From NCBI GenBank assembly GCA_028871235.1, contig JAGWNO010000008.1, positions 1-24,617 of the forward strand: 24,617 nt of DNA. The letters run 5' to 3'. The notes beneath the pieces are model-generated. The model worked only from the letters and a program-made list of their open reading frames with translations. It made no database searches and was not told the DNA's origin. Below are positions 1-7,895 of this stretch, one piece after another. A program made the translations under genes and the position numbers. This stretch comes from Gammaproteobacteria bacterium. GTDB lineage: Bacteria; Pseudomonadota; Gammaproteobacteria; Natronospirales; REEB76. Each line of letters begins with the position of its first letter. Position 1 is the first letter of the stretch.

Positions 1-54
1 CTGGATGGTCTCCTCATCAATGGTCGGACGCGTAAACGGCAGATATTCGCTCAT
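1..54 (-). CDS. ArnB-like DegT/DnrJ/EryC1 aminotransferase, N-terminal fragment
   Basis: Only 18 codons are inside the window, reading MSEYLPFTRPTIDEETIQ from an ATG at 54. This resembles the start of ArnB (UDP-4-amino-4-deoxy-L-arabinose--oxoglutarate aminotransferase), which opens with MSEFLPFSRP, and of related PLP-dependent sugar aminotransferases. A purine-rich GAGAAGG sits just upstream of the ATG, though close to it. The gene follows an ArnT-like transferase and a small flippase-like subunit on the same strand with a gap of about 120 bp, which supports a role in making an amino-sugar for lipid A or a lipid carrier. The catalytic lysine lies outside the window, so the precise substrate cannot be judged. 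Confidence 0.6.
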   Translation of the reverse strand, partial: MSEYLPFTRPTIDEETIQ

Positions 55-175
55 CACCTTCTCACTTATATAGTCTTCGCCAATTTGATTCGGTGCGGAC
101 GTGAAAAACCAGGCAGGCGTTCCGGGAAACAGCCTGGTCCGCGGCACTGCCGCGCGTATGCCGGGCCCCGCGCAA

Positions 176-547
176 TCAGCTGCGGGCGACCAGATAGACC
201 CCGACGATGATCACCGCGATACCCGTGAGTCGCATGGCGCTCAGGGCTTCCCCCAGCAACGCCCAGGCGACCACCGCGGTCACCACGTAGCCCAGCGACA
301 GCATCGGATAGGCGATGCTGACCTGTACCCGCGACAACGCCAGTATCCATACCACCACGCTCACCGCATAACAGGCGAGTCCGCCGAGGATGTGCGGTTC
401 GAAAGCCAGCTTCCAGCCAGCGCTGAGGATGGTGTTGAACTGCAGTCTGATGACGCCCATGTGGCTGACACCCGCCTTGAGCAGCAATTGCGCCGCCGCG
501 TTGAGCAGCACGCCGGTCAGCACCAGCAGGAAACTGATCAGGTTCAT
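176..547 (-). CDS. EamA/SMR-type membrane protein, ArnE/ArnF-like flippase subunit
   Basis: This 123-residue protein is almost entirely four predicted transmembrane helices (about residues 3-23, 37-55, 57-76 and 80-120 in rough blocks). It carries the N-terminal LNAAAQLLLKAG stretch and the VSIAYPMLSLGYV stretch typical of small EamA/SMR proteins such as ArnE and ArnF, which flip undecaprenyl-phosphate-aminoarabinose across the inner membrane. Its ATG overlaps the stop of the upstream arnT-like gene by four bases (ATGA at 544-547), a sign of translational coupling. Only one such subunit is present here, while E. coli has the pair ArnE and ArnF, so it may act as a homodimer. Substrate assignment is inferred from context. 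Confidence 0.8.
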   Translation of the reverse strand: MNLISFLLVLTGVLLNAAAQLLLKAGVSHMGVIRLQFNTILSAGWKLAFEPHILGGLACYAVSVVVWILALSRVQVSIAYPMLSLGYVVTAVVAWALLGEALSAMRLTGIAVIIVGVYLVARS

Positions 548-2196
548 GGCTTCCTCACCACGATGTGTTGTGGATCACGGGCGATGACCTGCATGGGCAG
601 GCCCTGCTTCTCCAGCATGGCATAGGTCTCCGGCGGCATCACCGCCAGCGCCTGCGCATCCTGCCGCCAGCGCGTGATGAAGGTGGCAATGTCCGCTATC
701 CATTTCCCCGGCTCGCGGCTGATGCCGAAGGCCAGTTCTCCCTTATAAGCCACCAGCGTCAGCGTACGCCGCAAATAGAACGGCAGCGACTGCTGGTAAT
801 CATTGATGCTGTAGAACGGTATGCCCGGACGGTTGTCGGCACCGATCTGCGTCGCCAGCGAACGGCCGGAATACACCGGCGACAGGACCTGCGCGCCGCT
901 GGTCACCACTTGCGTCGCCAGCAGTAACCCGGCCGCCAGCAGCGCCACCGCCGCGCCGGGCCGGTGGAGATACGCCAGCAGGAATGCCGCTATGGAGAGT
1001 CCCAGCAGCAGCGCGCAGCCGGCCATGAGCCAGGGCAGGAACGCCCTGTAGAGCTCCAGCGTTACAGCGCCGCCGTCGCGGCGCAACAGCGGCGCCAGCC
1101 ACAGCGCGACGATCGCCAGCGCCATGCACAAGAGCGCGCTCACCAGCACATCGCCGCGGCGATGCTGGGCGAGTTCGTACCCCAGCAGCAGGGCAAGCGC
1201 CGGGAAGATGGGCAGGATATAGCTGGCCAGCTTGGAATCGGAAAACGAAAAGAACACCAGCACGAAGATGCACCAGATCCACAGGAACAGACGGTGATCG
1301 AAACCCGGCGCAGCCGCCGGGCTTCCGCGTCTACGCAGGCGTGCCGCCGCCCGCAACGACTGCGGCCACCAGGGCAGCAGACCGAACAGCAGCACCGGGA
1401 TGAAATACCACCATGGCCCATAGCGGTGCGCCACCGGCGTCAGGAAGCGGGTGAAGTGCTCGTACACGAAGAAATAATACGGGAACTCGGGGTTACGCAG
1501 GCTTACCAGCAGGTACCAGGGCGCGGCGATAAGCAGGAAGATGAGCACGCCACCGTAGTAATGCAGCTGCCGCCAACGCCGCCAGTCGCGGGTGATCAAG
1601 ATATAGATGATGAACACCGCACCCGGCAGCACCACCGCCTCCAGGCCCTTGCTCAGCATCCCCAGCGCCGCCGCCGCCCAGGCAAGGTACATCCAGCCGC
1701 GCCGCGCACTCACCCGCTCACGGTCCGCGGCATGCATGGCGAACAGGAACGCGAACACCGAAAGACACATGAAGAACGACACGCCCATGTCCAGCGTGTT
1801 GAAGTGCCCCATGATCACGTAGTAGATGCAGCCGCCGAGGATCGCCGCGGCATACCAAGCGGTGTTGCGGTCGAAGAGCCGTGCGCCCGCCCAGGCGGTC
1901 ATGAAGACCCCCAGGAAACCGGTGAGCGCGGTCCACAGCCGTGAACTCCAATTGGACTCGCCGAACAGCTCATAGGCGACGGCCGTGGCCCAGTACTGCA
2001 GCACCGGCTTTTCAAAGTACTTGAGCCCGTCGAGCCGCGGCGTCACCCAGTCGCCGGTGGCCAGCATCTCCCGGGGGATCTCCGCGTAGCGGCCCTCGTC
2101 GGTCTGGAACAGGTCGCGGTACTGCAGATTGGCGAACCACACCACCGCGAACAACGCCGCCAGCAACAGGATTTTCGCGCGGGTGGAAAAGACCAT
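544..2196 (-). CDS. arnT: ArnT-like lipid A / lipid-carrier glycosyltransferase (GT83 family)
   Basis: The protein has 550 residues, the usual ArnT size. After a first membrane helix (about 8-23) comes the periplasmic loop motif DEGRYAEIPREM (33-44), with the Asp/Glu expected at the catalytic site of GT-C glycosyltransferases, followed by a KYFEKPVLQYW stretch and about ten further hydrophobic helices. A soluble C-terminal part of roughly 110 residues follows. The family moves 4-amino-4-deoxy-L-arabinose from undecaprenyl phosphate to lipid A in the periplasm, giving polymyxin resistance; some members use other sugars, so the donor is not proven. GGGGG lies six bases before the ATG. A TATACT hexamer at 2255-2250 (minus strand) might be a -10 box, but no convincing -35 was found. 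It leads a run with the flippase-like and aminotransferase genes. Confidence 0.82.
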   Translation of the reverse strand: MVFSTRAKILLLAALFAVVWFANLQYRDLFQTDEGRYAEIPREMLATGDWVTPRLDGLKYFEKPVLQYWATAVAYELFGESNWSSRLWTALTGFLGVFMTAWAGARLFDRNTAWYAAAILGGCIYYVIMGHFNTLDMGVSFFMCLSVFAFLFAMHAADRERVSARRGWMYLAWAAAALGMLSKGLEAVVLPGAVFIIYILITRDWRRWRQLHYYGGVLIFLLIAAPWYLLVSLRNPEFPYYFFVYEHFTRFLTPVAHRYGPWWYFIPVLLFGLLPWWPQSLRAAARLRRRGSPAAAPGFDHRLFLWIWCIFVLVFFSFSDSKLASYILPIFPALALLLGYELAQHRRGDVLVSALLCMALAIVALWLAPLLRRDGGAVTLELYRAFLPWLMAGCALLLGLSIAAFLLAYLHRPGAAVALLAAGLLLATQVVTSGAQVLSPVYSGRSLATQIGADNRPGIPFYSINDYQQSLPFYLRRTLTLVAYKGELAFGISREPGKWIADIATFITRWRQDAQALAVMPPETYAMLEKQGLPMQVIARDPQHIVVRKP

Positions 2197-2303
2197 CGGT
2201 TGCCCCCGGCACCGGCCGGCAACCCGGCGGCCGTCGTGTTAGGCCGCGCAGTATATACGAGAACCGCGCATCCCGCCCCCAAGCCATTGTTTTCCTGAGT
2301 GAA

Positions 2304-2615
2304 TCACTTGCCGGTGCGGGCCGCTTGCAATGCCCAGGCCGTCAGCGCCTGCGGATCATCCAGGATCTCAACCGGCACCTGGTAGTAGCGATGCAGTTCC
2401 TTGCGGCCGCGGGGATTGAACGGACGCGAACCGGCCTGCACATATTGCGCGCGGCTGGCGGCGTCGGTGCGGAAATACAGCGCGCCTGCGTGGACGATGC
2501 CGAAAAACGCGCCCTCGAGGTACAGGCCGTGACCGCCGAACATGGGCCGCATGCTCACCCGGCGGGCGCCGGCCAGTTGCCCCAGCACATAGTCCAGGAA
2601 CGAGGTATCACTCAT
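2304..2615 (-). CDS. TfoX/Sxy N-terminal domain protein
   Basis: A 103-residue protein that aligns from memory with the TfoX N-terminal domain: the region around 22-40 (VSMRPMFGGHGLYLEG) and the YFRTDAASRAQY and RYYQVP stretches are characteristic. Full-length TfoX/Sxy of Haemophilus and E. coli is about 200 residues with a second helical domain and co-activates competence genes with CRP. This protein stops after the first domain, like many stand-alone members whose function is unknown. It starts 14 bp after the Nudix stop, so the two are probably co-transcribed. The Shine-Dalgarno is weak (GGCGG directly before the ATG). Confidence 0.8.
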   Translation of the reverse strand: MSDTSFLDYVLGQLAGARRVSMRPMFGGHGLYLEGAFFGIVHAGALYFRTDAASRAQYVQAGSRPFNPRGRKELHRYYQVPVEILDDPQALTAWALQAARTGK

Positions 2616-2629
2616 CCGCCGGGCTGCAT

Positions 2630-3073
2630 TTATCCGTGACGCGGCGGTGCGGACATGCCGGTCTCACGGAAACGCCGGTAGTCGGAAAGGATGAGTCCGT
2701 GATCGAACGCGAGTTTGGGTGGCTGCAGCGGATCGAACGCCGCCGCCTTGGCGGCATCATCGCCGGCCCGGGGCTCACCCCGCGCTTCGGCCACATACAC
2801 CGCGCTCACGGTGTGGCCGCGGGCATCGCGCGCCGGATCGGAATAACAGCCCAGCAGCGCCTTGAGTTTCACCCTGAGTCCGGTTTCTTCCAGAGCCTCG
2901 CGCTGGGCGGCCCGTTCCAGGGTTTCGCCCACATCCACGAAGCCGCCCGGCAGCGCCCAGCCCAGGGGCGGATTGCGCCGCTCGATGAGCACGATGTATC
3001 CGGCGTGATCAAGCAGCTCGATGATGATGTCCACGGCGATAAGCGGTGTGACGGGACGCGGCATGTCGGTCAC
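2630..3073 (-). CDS. Nudix hydrolase
   Basis: The 147-residue product has a complete Nudix box, G-x5-E-x7-REuxEExGu, from Gly44 through Glu50, Arg58-Glu59 and Glu62-Glu63 to Leu66, so it should bind Mg2+ and hydrolyse a nucleoside diphosphate linked to another group. The flanking ERRNPPLGWALPGG stretch is like ADP-ribose pyrophosphatase or MutT-type housecleaning enzymes, but the substrate cannot be read from this. The longest start is a GTG at 3073 that overlaps the stop of the upstream nuclease gene (GTGA at 3073-3070); an ATG three codons later (3064) is an equally good start. TfoX-like follows after 14 bp. Confidence 0.9.
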   Translation of the reverse strand: MTDMPRPVTPLIAVDIIIELLDHAGYIVLIERRNPPLGWALPGGFVDVGETLERAAQREALEETGLRVKLKALLGCYSDPARDARGHTVSAVYVAEARGEPRAGDDAAKAAAFDPLQPPKLAFDHGLILSDYRRFRETGMSAPPRHG

Positions 3074-3528
3074 TTTCCCGGTGACCGCGAACGCAGCGCG
3101 CGGTTGGCCGCTTCCAGATCGTAAAGGCGGATACGCGCGAAATCGGAAACAATCACATAGCGCGGCAGGTCGCGCTCTTGCAGACCAGGGAAATAATCGA
3201 GCGCTTGCTGGTAGGCGGTATCCAGGTCCTTGCCCGCGGATTTGTGTTCCGCGATGAGCGTGCCTTTCCAGAAAAGATCAATGAATCCGGCATGCCCGCC
3301 CTTGCCGCCCTTCGCAGACAAATCGCCGGTTTCCAGGCGCTGGCGCAGGTGTTTTACCGGCTCTTCAAAGGACACCACCCGCCGCCGGCTGATGCCGAAG
3401 ACGTTGAAGAACTCGTTCCAGAAGGTCTGAGCCTCCGCCTTCTCGCGCCGTTCGCTTTCCCATTCCCGGGCGAAGCGCAACGCGCGGTCGCGGATTTCAT
3501 TGGGCGAGAGCGGTTGGGATTGGGCCAT
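3070..3528 (-). CDS. Truncated MmeI-type (type IIL) restriction enzyme, nuclease domain only
   Basis: This 152-residue protein matches the N-terminal region of large MmeI-like restriction-methylation proteins. Residues 27-60 (RREKAEAQTFWNEFFNVFGI then RRRVVSFEEPVK) and the nuclease motif around FIDLFWKG and AEHKS are typical. Asp84, nine residues, then Glu94-x-Lys96 gives D-x9-ExK, the spacing of the MmeI catalytic site. Whole enzymes run to about 900 residues with a helical spacer, an adenine methyltransferase and a target-recognition domain. Here the reading frame leaves the family pattern after RLYDLEA (about 140) and stops; the Nudix gene begins on the stop codon. No methyltransferase motif is seen nearby. 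It could be a degraded remnant or a retained stand-alone nuclease. A GAACC-CGC-GGTTC hairpin (3529-3541) sits directly before the ATG. Confidence 0.75.
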   Translation of the reverse strand: MAQSQPLSPNEIRDRALRFAREWESERREKAEAQTFWNEFFNVFGISRRRVVSFEEPVKHLRQRLETGDLSAKGGKGGHAGFIDLFWKGTLIAEHKSAGKDLDTAYQQALDYFPGLQERDLPRYVIVSDFARIRLYDLEAANRALRSRSPGK

Positions 3529-3611
3529 GAACCCGCGGTTCCTTGTTTTGGAGACTATGTCATGCCACCGAAGACAACTGTTTTCCGCTGGTGCTGCAAT
3601 GCTGCGGCTCT

Positions 3612-4907
3612 TCAGTCAGGCGGCCGCGCAGCCAGCTCGCGGAAGGCAGCGCTGATGCGTTCATCCCCGGCCACGCGTTGCCAGAATTCAGCCGCGAGTG
3701 CCGCGGCTTCCGGCCATACCTCCAAAACCTGCGCGCGCGGGTGCTCGCGGCCGGTGGGTACGTCTGGCACGATACCATTTTGTGGCGCGAACGCCATGGG
3801 CAGCATGTCGTAGGCCGGTGCCAGTTCCAGCCGGGGCGCGTTCCGCAAAGCGTCTGCAAAAAAGGCGAGATTGCCGAAATGCCGGTCGCTGTTGCCGATG
3901 AGTTCGCCGAAGGCTTCCAGTAAAAGGATACGGCGCGCATCCTCCGCCGTCAGCAAGCCATCCCGTGCCAGACGACCGGCCAGCGCCGGCCAGTTGTCAC
4001 GTTGACCATACAGGCTGTCATCCAGCGGGCCGGCGGTGAGCACACCGCGCCGTCCGCGCGCCTCCACCCGGTCGAAACGCTCCACCTCCAGAAACCGCTG
4101 AGTACCGAGATCCATGATGCGCGAGACAACGGCGGGAATGCCGTGCGCCTGCAATGCCTCAAGGGCCAGCGATTCGCACACCAGTAAATCGCGCCAGCGC
4201 TGATCGGTGGGGCTGCCGTCGCCGAGAGTGAATTTCACAATGACGTGGTGTGCACCGGTCCAGGCGGTGAACTTGGCCTGTTCGCCGCCGGCGGAAGAGC
4301 CGGCCGCACCCGCGGCGGCGGCGCGCGCCAGACGCGGATAGTCTTCGCGGGCCACCGGCGCGCGCGCTTGCGCCGAGAAACGGTCCAGGGATTCTTCGCC
4401 GATAATCAAATCGCCCGCGCAATCCTCACCGCGCCGCGCCACGGCCATGAGACGGTGATCGTCATTCCAGTCCTGCAAACGGCGCGGCACGCCAAGCTCA
4501 GCATGGATATCCGCAAAGCGCCGGCCGAGATAGCCCTGGGGCGCCATGTCTGCAACCACCGGCAGCAGCCCTTCGAATACATCGCCTGTGCTTTGCGCCT
4601 GCTCCAGCCAGTGCCAGCCGCCGCCTGCCAGAAGGTGCAGGCTGGCGACACGTTCAACCAGCCCCGCCTGGTTTACCCGATACACCGGCAACTGTGACGG
4701 TATGTCCGGTATTCGGCGATAGACTCCGTAGCGCGCGCCGCGCCGTCGGCCGATGCGTACAACCTGCCCCTTCAGCCCCTTGATCAGTCGCGAAAGGGTG
4801 GGCCGGCTGGTATCCAGGGTCCGCAGCAGCTCGCCCGCCGACATGACGCCCCGGCGGGCAAGTAAAGTCATTATGTCCAGCGATTCAGCCATGCTGAAAC
4901 AATACAT
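3612..4907 (-). CDS. HipA-family Ser/Thr kinase toxin with fused DNA-binding domain (HipH/YjjJ type)
   Basis: The 431-residue protein starts with a winged-helix region (about 8-65, including SAGELLRTLDTSRPTLSRL), then a HipA N-terminal subdomain (QGYLGR at 124-129), then a HipA-like kinase core. GGEQAKF (207-213) is the glycine-rich loop, Lys225 in HVIVKF the likely ATP lysine, GNSDRHFGN (338-346) the catalytic loop with Asp341 and Asn346, and PAYDMLPM the metal-binding Asp367. The fused helix-turn-helix replaces the separate HipB antitoxin, as in E. coli YjjJ (HipH), so it may repress itself. HipA kinases stop growth by phosphorylating proteins such as GltX; the target here is unknown. An alternative ATG is at 4892. 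It is first in a possible run with the nuclease, Nudix and TfoX-like genes, 83 bp ahead of the next start. Confidence 0.85.
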   Translation of the reverse strand: MYCFSMAESLDIMTLLARRGVMSAGELLRTLDTSRPTLSRLIKGLKGQVVRIGRRRGARYGVYRRIPDIPSQLPVYRVNQAGLVERVASLHLLAGGGWHWLEQAQSTGDVFEGLLPVVADMAPQGYLGRRFADIHAELGVPRRLQDWNDDHRLMAVARRGEDCAGDLIIGEESLDRFSAQARAPVAREDYPRLARAAAAGAAGSSAGGEQAKFTAWTGAHHVIVKFTLGDGSPTDQRWRDLLVCESLALEALQAHGIPAVVSRIMDLGTQRFLEVERFDRVEARGRRGVLTAGPLDDSLYGQRDNWPALAGRLARDGLLTAEDARRILLLEAFGELIGNSDRHFGNLAFFADALRNAPRLELAPAYDMLPMAFAPQNGIVPDVPTGREHPRAQVLEVWPEAAALAAEFWQRVAGDERISAAFRELAARPPD

Positions 4908-4916
4908 GAAACAATA
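4895..4916. repeat. Two 10-bp direct repeats over the hipH-like start codon
   Basis: TGAAACAATA occurs at 4895-4904 and again at 4907-4916, a period of 12 bp, so the two copies lie on about the same face of the DNA helix. They straddle the ATG of the HipA-like gene (4907-4905). ACAATA in the second copy is also the inverse of TATTGT at 4931-4936. Repeats like these next to a toxin gene with its own DNA-binding domain are a reasonable guess for an operator, but binding is not shown. Confidence 0.6.
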
Positions 4917-4980
4917 ATGTTTATATAACTTATTGTATTATATAAGTAAATTAATATTTTGCGAGGTCAATATGAAACAT
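4908..4980 (-). promoter_or_regulatory. AT-rich promoter/operator region of the HipA-like gene
   Basis: The stretch is strikingly AT-rich against high-GC flanks. It contains TTATATAA twice (4921-4928 and 4938-4945, 17 bp apart) and the inverted pair ACTTAT/ATAAGT (4928-4933 and 4942-4947). On the minus strand a TTTACT hexamer, a 17-bp spacer and TATATA could form a promoter, which would leave a leader of only about 8-15 nt before the ATG at 4907. A TATAAT is also present but lacks a well-spaced -35. No strong ribosome binding site is visible, so translation may be inefficient. Confidence 0.45.
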
Positions 4981-5012
4981 TTTCCATGGCTGGCTCCCGG
5001 GCAGCCGGGTGC

Positions 5013-5402
5013 TCACAGGCCCTGCTTGAAGCGATGGATGAGCCGGCGGGATTTCTTGTCGGGGCGTTTGGAGGGCGCGGGGCTCACCAGGGCGGCGAGT
5101 TTGCGCAGTGCCCCGTGCCGCGCGCGGGTATCACGGCTGGCGGCGGTTTCCTCATAAAGCTGTCGCGCGGCGCTGGCGGAACCGCGTTTTGCGGCCAGCG
5201 CACGCACCACGATCTGGTAACGCTCGGCGCCGCGGGTGATCTCCAGCCGGTCGCCGACGCGCAGTTCATGGGACGGCTTCGCGCGCCGGCCGTTCACATG
5301 CACCTTGCCACCCGCGACGGCAGCGGCCGCCAGCGTACGCGTCTTGAAAAATCGCGCGGCCCACAGCCATTTGTCCAGCCGCACGCGTGCCGTCTGCTCC
5401 AT
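5013..5402 (-). CDS. hslR: Heat-shock protein 15, ribosome-associated S4-domain RNA-binding protein
   Basis: The 129-residue product has an N-terminal S4 RNA-binding domain (about 6-70): VRLDKWLWAARFFKTRTLA, then GGKVHVNGRRAKPSHELRVGD. A basic C-terminal tail follows (SKRPDKKSRRLIHRFKQG). Length and order match E. coli Hsp15, which binds the 50S subunit carrying a stranded nascent chain and frees the peptidyl-tRNA for recycling. The start is an ATG preceded by AAGGA at a spacing of seven bases, inside a 12-bp palindrome. It diverges from kbl. Confidence 0.93.
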   Translation of the reverse strand: MEQTARVRLDKWLWAARFFKTRTLAAAAVAGGKVHVNGRRAKPSHELRVGDRLEITRGAERYQIVVRALAAKRGSASAARQLYEETAASRDTRARHGALRKLAALVSPAPSKRPDKKSRRLIHRFKQGL

Positions 5403-5414
5403 AAGGACGTCCTT
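5403..5414. promoter_or_regulatory. 12-bp perfect palindrome containing the hslR ribosome binding site
   Basis: AAGGACGTCCTT is a perfect inverted repeat lying directly before the hslR ATG (5402). Its left half, read on the minus strand, is the Shine-Dalgarno AAGGA. It could be a protein-binding site or could let two mRNAs or one mRNA pair across the ribosome site. It may also be chance. Confidence 0.4.
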
Positions 5415-5475
5415 CGAATGTCCGCTGCATTATCGCCGTTGCCGCAGCCGGGTGGGCGCCCGCCAAAACTGTCAC

Positions 5476-5484
5476 TGGTATAAT
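5476..5484 (+). promoter_or_regulatory. Extended -10 promoter for kbl
   Basis: TGGTATAAT is a perfect extended -10 element (TG, one base, consensus TATAAT). No good -35 hexamer sits 17 bp upstream, as is common for extended -10 promoters. Transcription would begin near 5491, giving a leader of about 25 nt before the kbl start. GGAG at about 5507-5510 is the probable ribosome binding site. Confidence 0.7.
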
Positions 5485-5515
5485 CTGCCGCCTTTTCCCC
5501 GCCCCCGGAGCCCCC

Positions 5516-6706
5516 GTGAGACAGGACTTTCTTGCCCACCTGCGCAGGGAAATCGCCGGCCTGCACACCGCCGGACTTTACAAGGCCGAGCGCGTCATCG
5601 CTACGCCGCAGCAAGCTGCCATCCGGGTGAGCGGCGGCGAAGAAGTCATTAATTTCTGCGCCAACAATTACCTGGGCCTCGCCAACCATCCGGCAGTGGT
5701 AAAAGCGGCGCGGGATGCGCTGCCGAAATACGGCTTCGGCATGTCCTCGGTGCGCTTCATCTGCGGCACCCAGATGGTGCACAAGGAACTGGAGCAGCAC
5801 CTGTCCGCATTCCTGGGCACGGACGACACCATCCTCTACTCCTCCTGTTTCGATGCCAACGGCGGCCTGTTCGAGACGCTGCTGGACGAGCAGGACGCGG
5901 TCATCAGCGACGCCCTCAACCACGCCTCCATCATCGACGGCGTGCGCCTGTGCAAAGCCAGGCGCTTGCGTTACAGCAACAACGACATGGCTGATCTTGA
6001 AGCCCGGCTCAAGGAGGCAGAAGGCTGCCGCTTCAAGCTCATCGCCACCGATGGCGTGTTCTCCATGGATGGCATCATCGCTAACCTCAAGGGTGTCTGC
6101 GACCTGGCTGACAAGTACGGCGCACTGGTCATGGTGGATGACTCCCACGCGGTGGGGTTCATGGGAGAAAAAGGCCGCGGCAGCCACGAGTTCCGCGGCG
6201 TCATGGGCCGCGTGGACATTCTCACCGGCACCCTCGGCAAGGCGTTGGGTGGCGCCTCCGGCGGCTACACTTCCGGCCGCCGGGAAATCATCGAGTGGCT
6301 GCGGCAGCGCTCGCGGCCCTACTTGTTTTCCAATACGCTGGCACCGGTGATCGCGGCCACCTCCATCACGGTACTGGAATTACTGGAAACAGGCGGCGCC
6401 TTGCGTCAGAAGCTGCGGGACAACAGCCAGTATTTCCGTGCCGGTATGCAAAAACTGGGCTTCACGCTCGCCGGCGCCGACCATCCGATCATCCCGGTGA
6501 TGCTCGGAGACGCCACACTCGCCAGGACCATGGCGGACGAACTGTTGAAGGAAGGCATCTACGTGATCGGCTTTTCCTTCCCGGTGGTGCCGCAGGGCAA
6601 GGCCCGCATCCGCACCCAGATGTCCGCGGCCCATGAGAAAGCACACCTAGATAAAGCCATCGCCGCGTTTGCGAAAGTCGGCAGACAATCAGGCGTGATT
6701 CGCTAA
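5516..6706 (+). CDS. kbl: 2-amino-3-ketobutyrate CoA ligase (glycine C-acetyltransferase)
   Basis: The enzyme cleaves 2-amino-3-ketobutyrate with CoA to glycine and acetyl-CoA, the second step of threonine breakdown after Tdh, in the cytoplasm with PLP. The 396-residue protein is close to E. coli Kbl (398) over its length: VINFCANNYLGLANHP, SSCFDANGGLFETLL, DALNHASIIDGVRLCKA, and VDDSHAVGF with Asp208 and His211. The PLP lysine is Lys242 in TGTLGKALGG. The start is a GTG (5516) with GGAG five bases upstream; the opening MRQDFLAHL lines up with the E. coli N-terminus. The tdh gene follows after 163 bp. Confidence 0.97.
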   Translation: MRQDFLAHLRREIAGLHTAGLYKAERVIATPQQAAIRVSGGEEVINFCANNYLGLANHPAVVKAARDALPKYGFGMSSVRFICGTQMVHKELEQHLSAFLGTDDTILYSSCFDANGGLFETLLDEQDAVISDALNHASIIDGVRLCKARRLRYSNNDMADLEARLKEAEGCRFKLIATDGVFSMDGIIANLKGVCDLADKYGALVMVDDSHAVGFMGEKGRGSHEFRGVMGRVDILTGTLGKALGGASGGYTSGRREIIEWLRQRSRPYLFSNTLAPVIAATSITVLELLETGGALRQKLRDNSQYFRAGMQKLGFTLAGADHPIIPVMLGDATLARTMADELLKEGIYVIGFSFPVVPQGKARIRTQMSAAHEKAHLDKAIAAFAKVGRQSGVIR

Positions 6707-6710
6707 TTAC

Positions 6711-6814
6711 GTGGGAGCGGCGATATTCGCCGCGATTCTGACGCATGGATCGCGGATGCGACGGCCGCGATCAAGAACATAAGAAACATCCGCAGCCGGT
6801 ACGGCCGATCCCAC
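6711..6814. repeat. REP/BIME-like inverted repeat pair between kbl and tdh
   Basis: A GTGGGAG head (6711-6717) runs into a perfect hairpin GCGGCGA-TAT-TCGCCGC (6717-6733). At the far end the same kind of unit appears inverted: GCCG-GTA-CGGC (6795-6805) leading to CGATCCCAC, whose TCCCAC (6809-6814) is the complement of the head. Between them is an 8-bp inverted repeat, GATCGCGG (6748-6755) and CCGCGATC (6765-6772). Two REP units facing each other is the layout of a BIME. The GTGGGAGCGG head is like REP families of Pseudomonas and related bacteria. It could weaken read-through from kbl into tdh or stabilise the kbl mRNA end. Confidence 0.65.
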
Positions 6815-6869
6815 AACAGGAATTACCGCGGCCCGGAACCGCTCCGTAAATTACTTCGAGGTCTATTAC

Positions 6870-7895
<1,026 letters not shown>

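Noticed and set aside
101..625. Long plus-strand open frame over the arn region
   Set aside because: It lies opposite the EamA/SMR-like gene and arnT and has low-complexity Arg/Gln/His-rich sequence, a normal shadow in high-GC DNA.
964..1944. 326-codon plus-strand frame opposite arnT
   Set aside because: Composition is Arg/Gln/His-rich with no domain; the minus-strand frame is a clear ArnT.
3529..3611. Remains of an antitoxin or methyltransferase gene between hipH and the nuclease gene
   Set aside because: The gap is 83 bp and contains only a short hairpin; no coding pattern is visible.
4933..5483. Plus-strand frames beginning in the AT-rich region upstream of hipH, possible antitoxin
   Set aside because: They run antisense through hslR and show no helix-turn-helix or antitoxin pattern; hipH already has its own DNA-binding domain.
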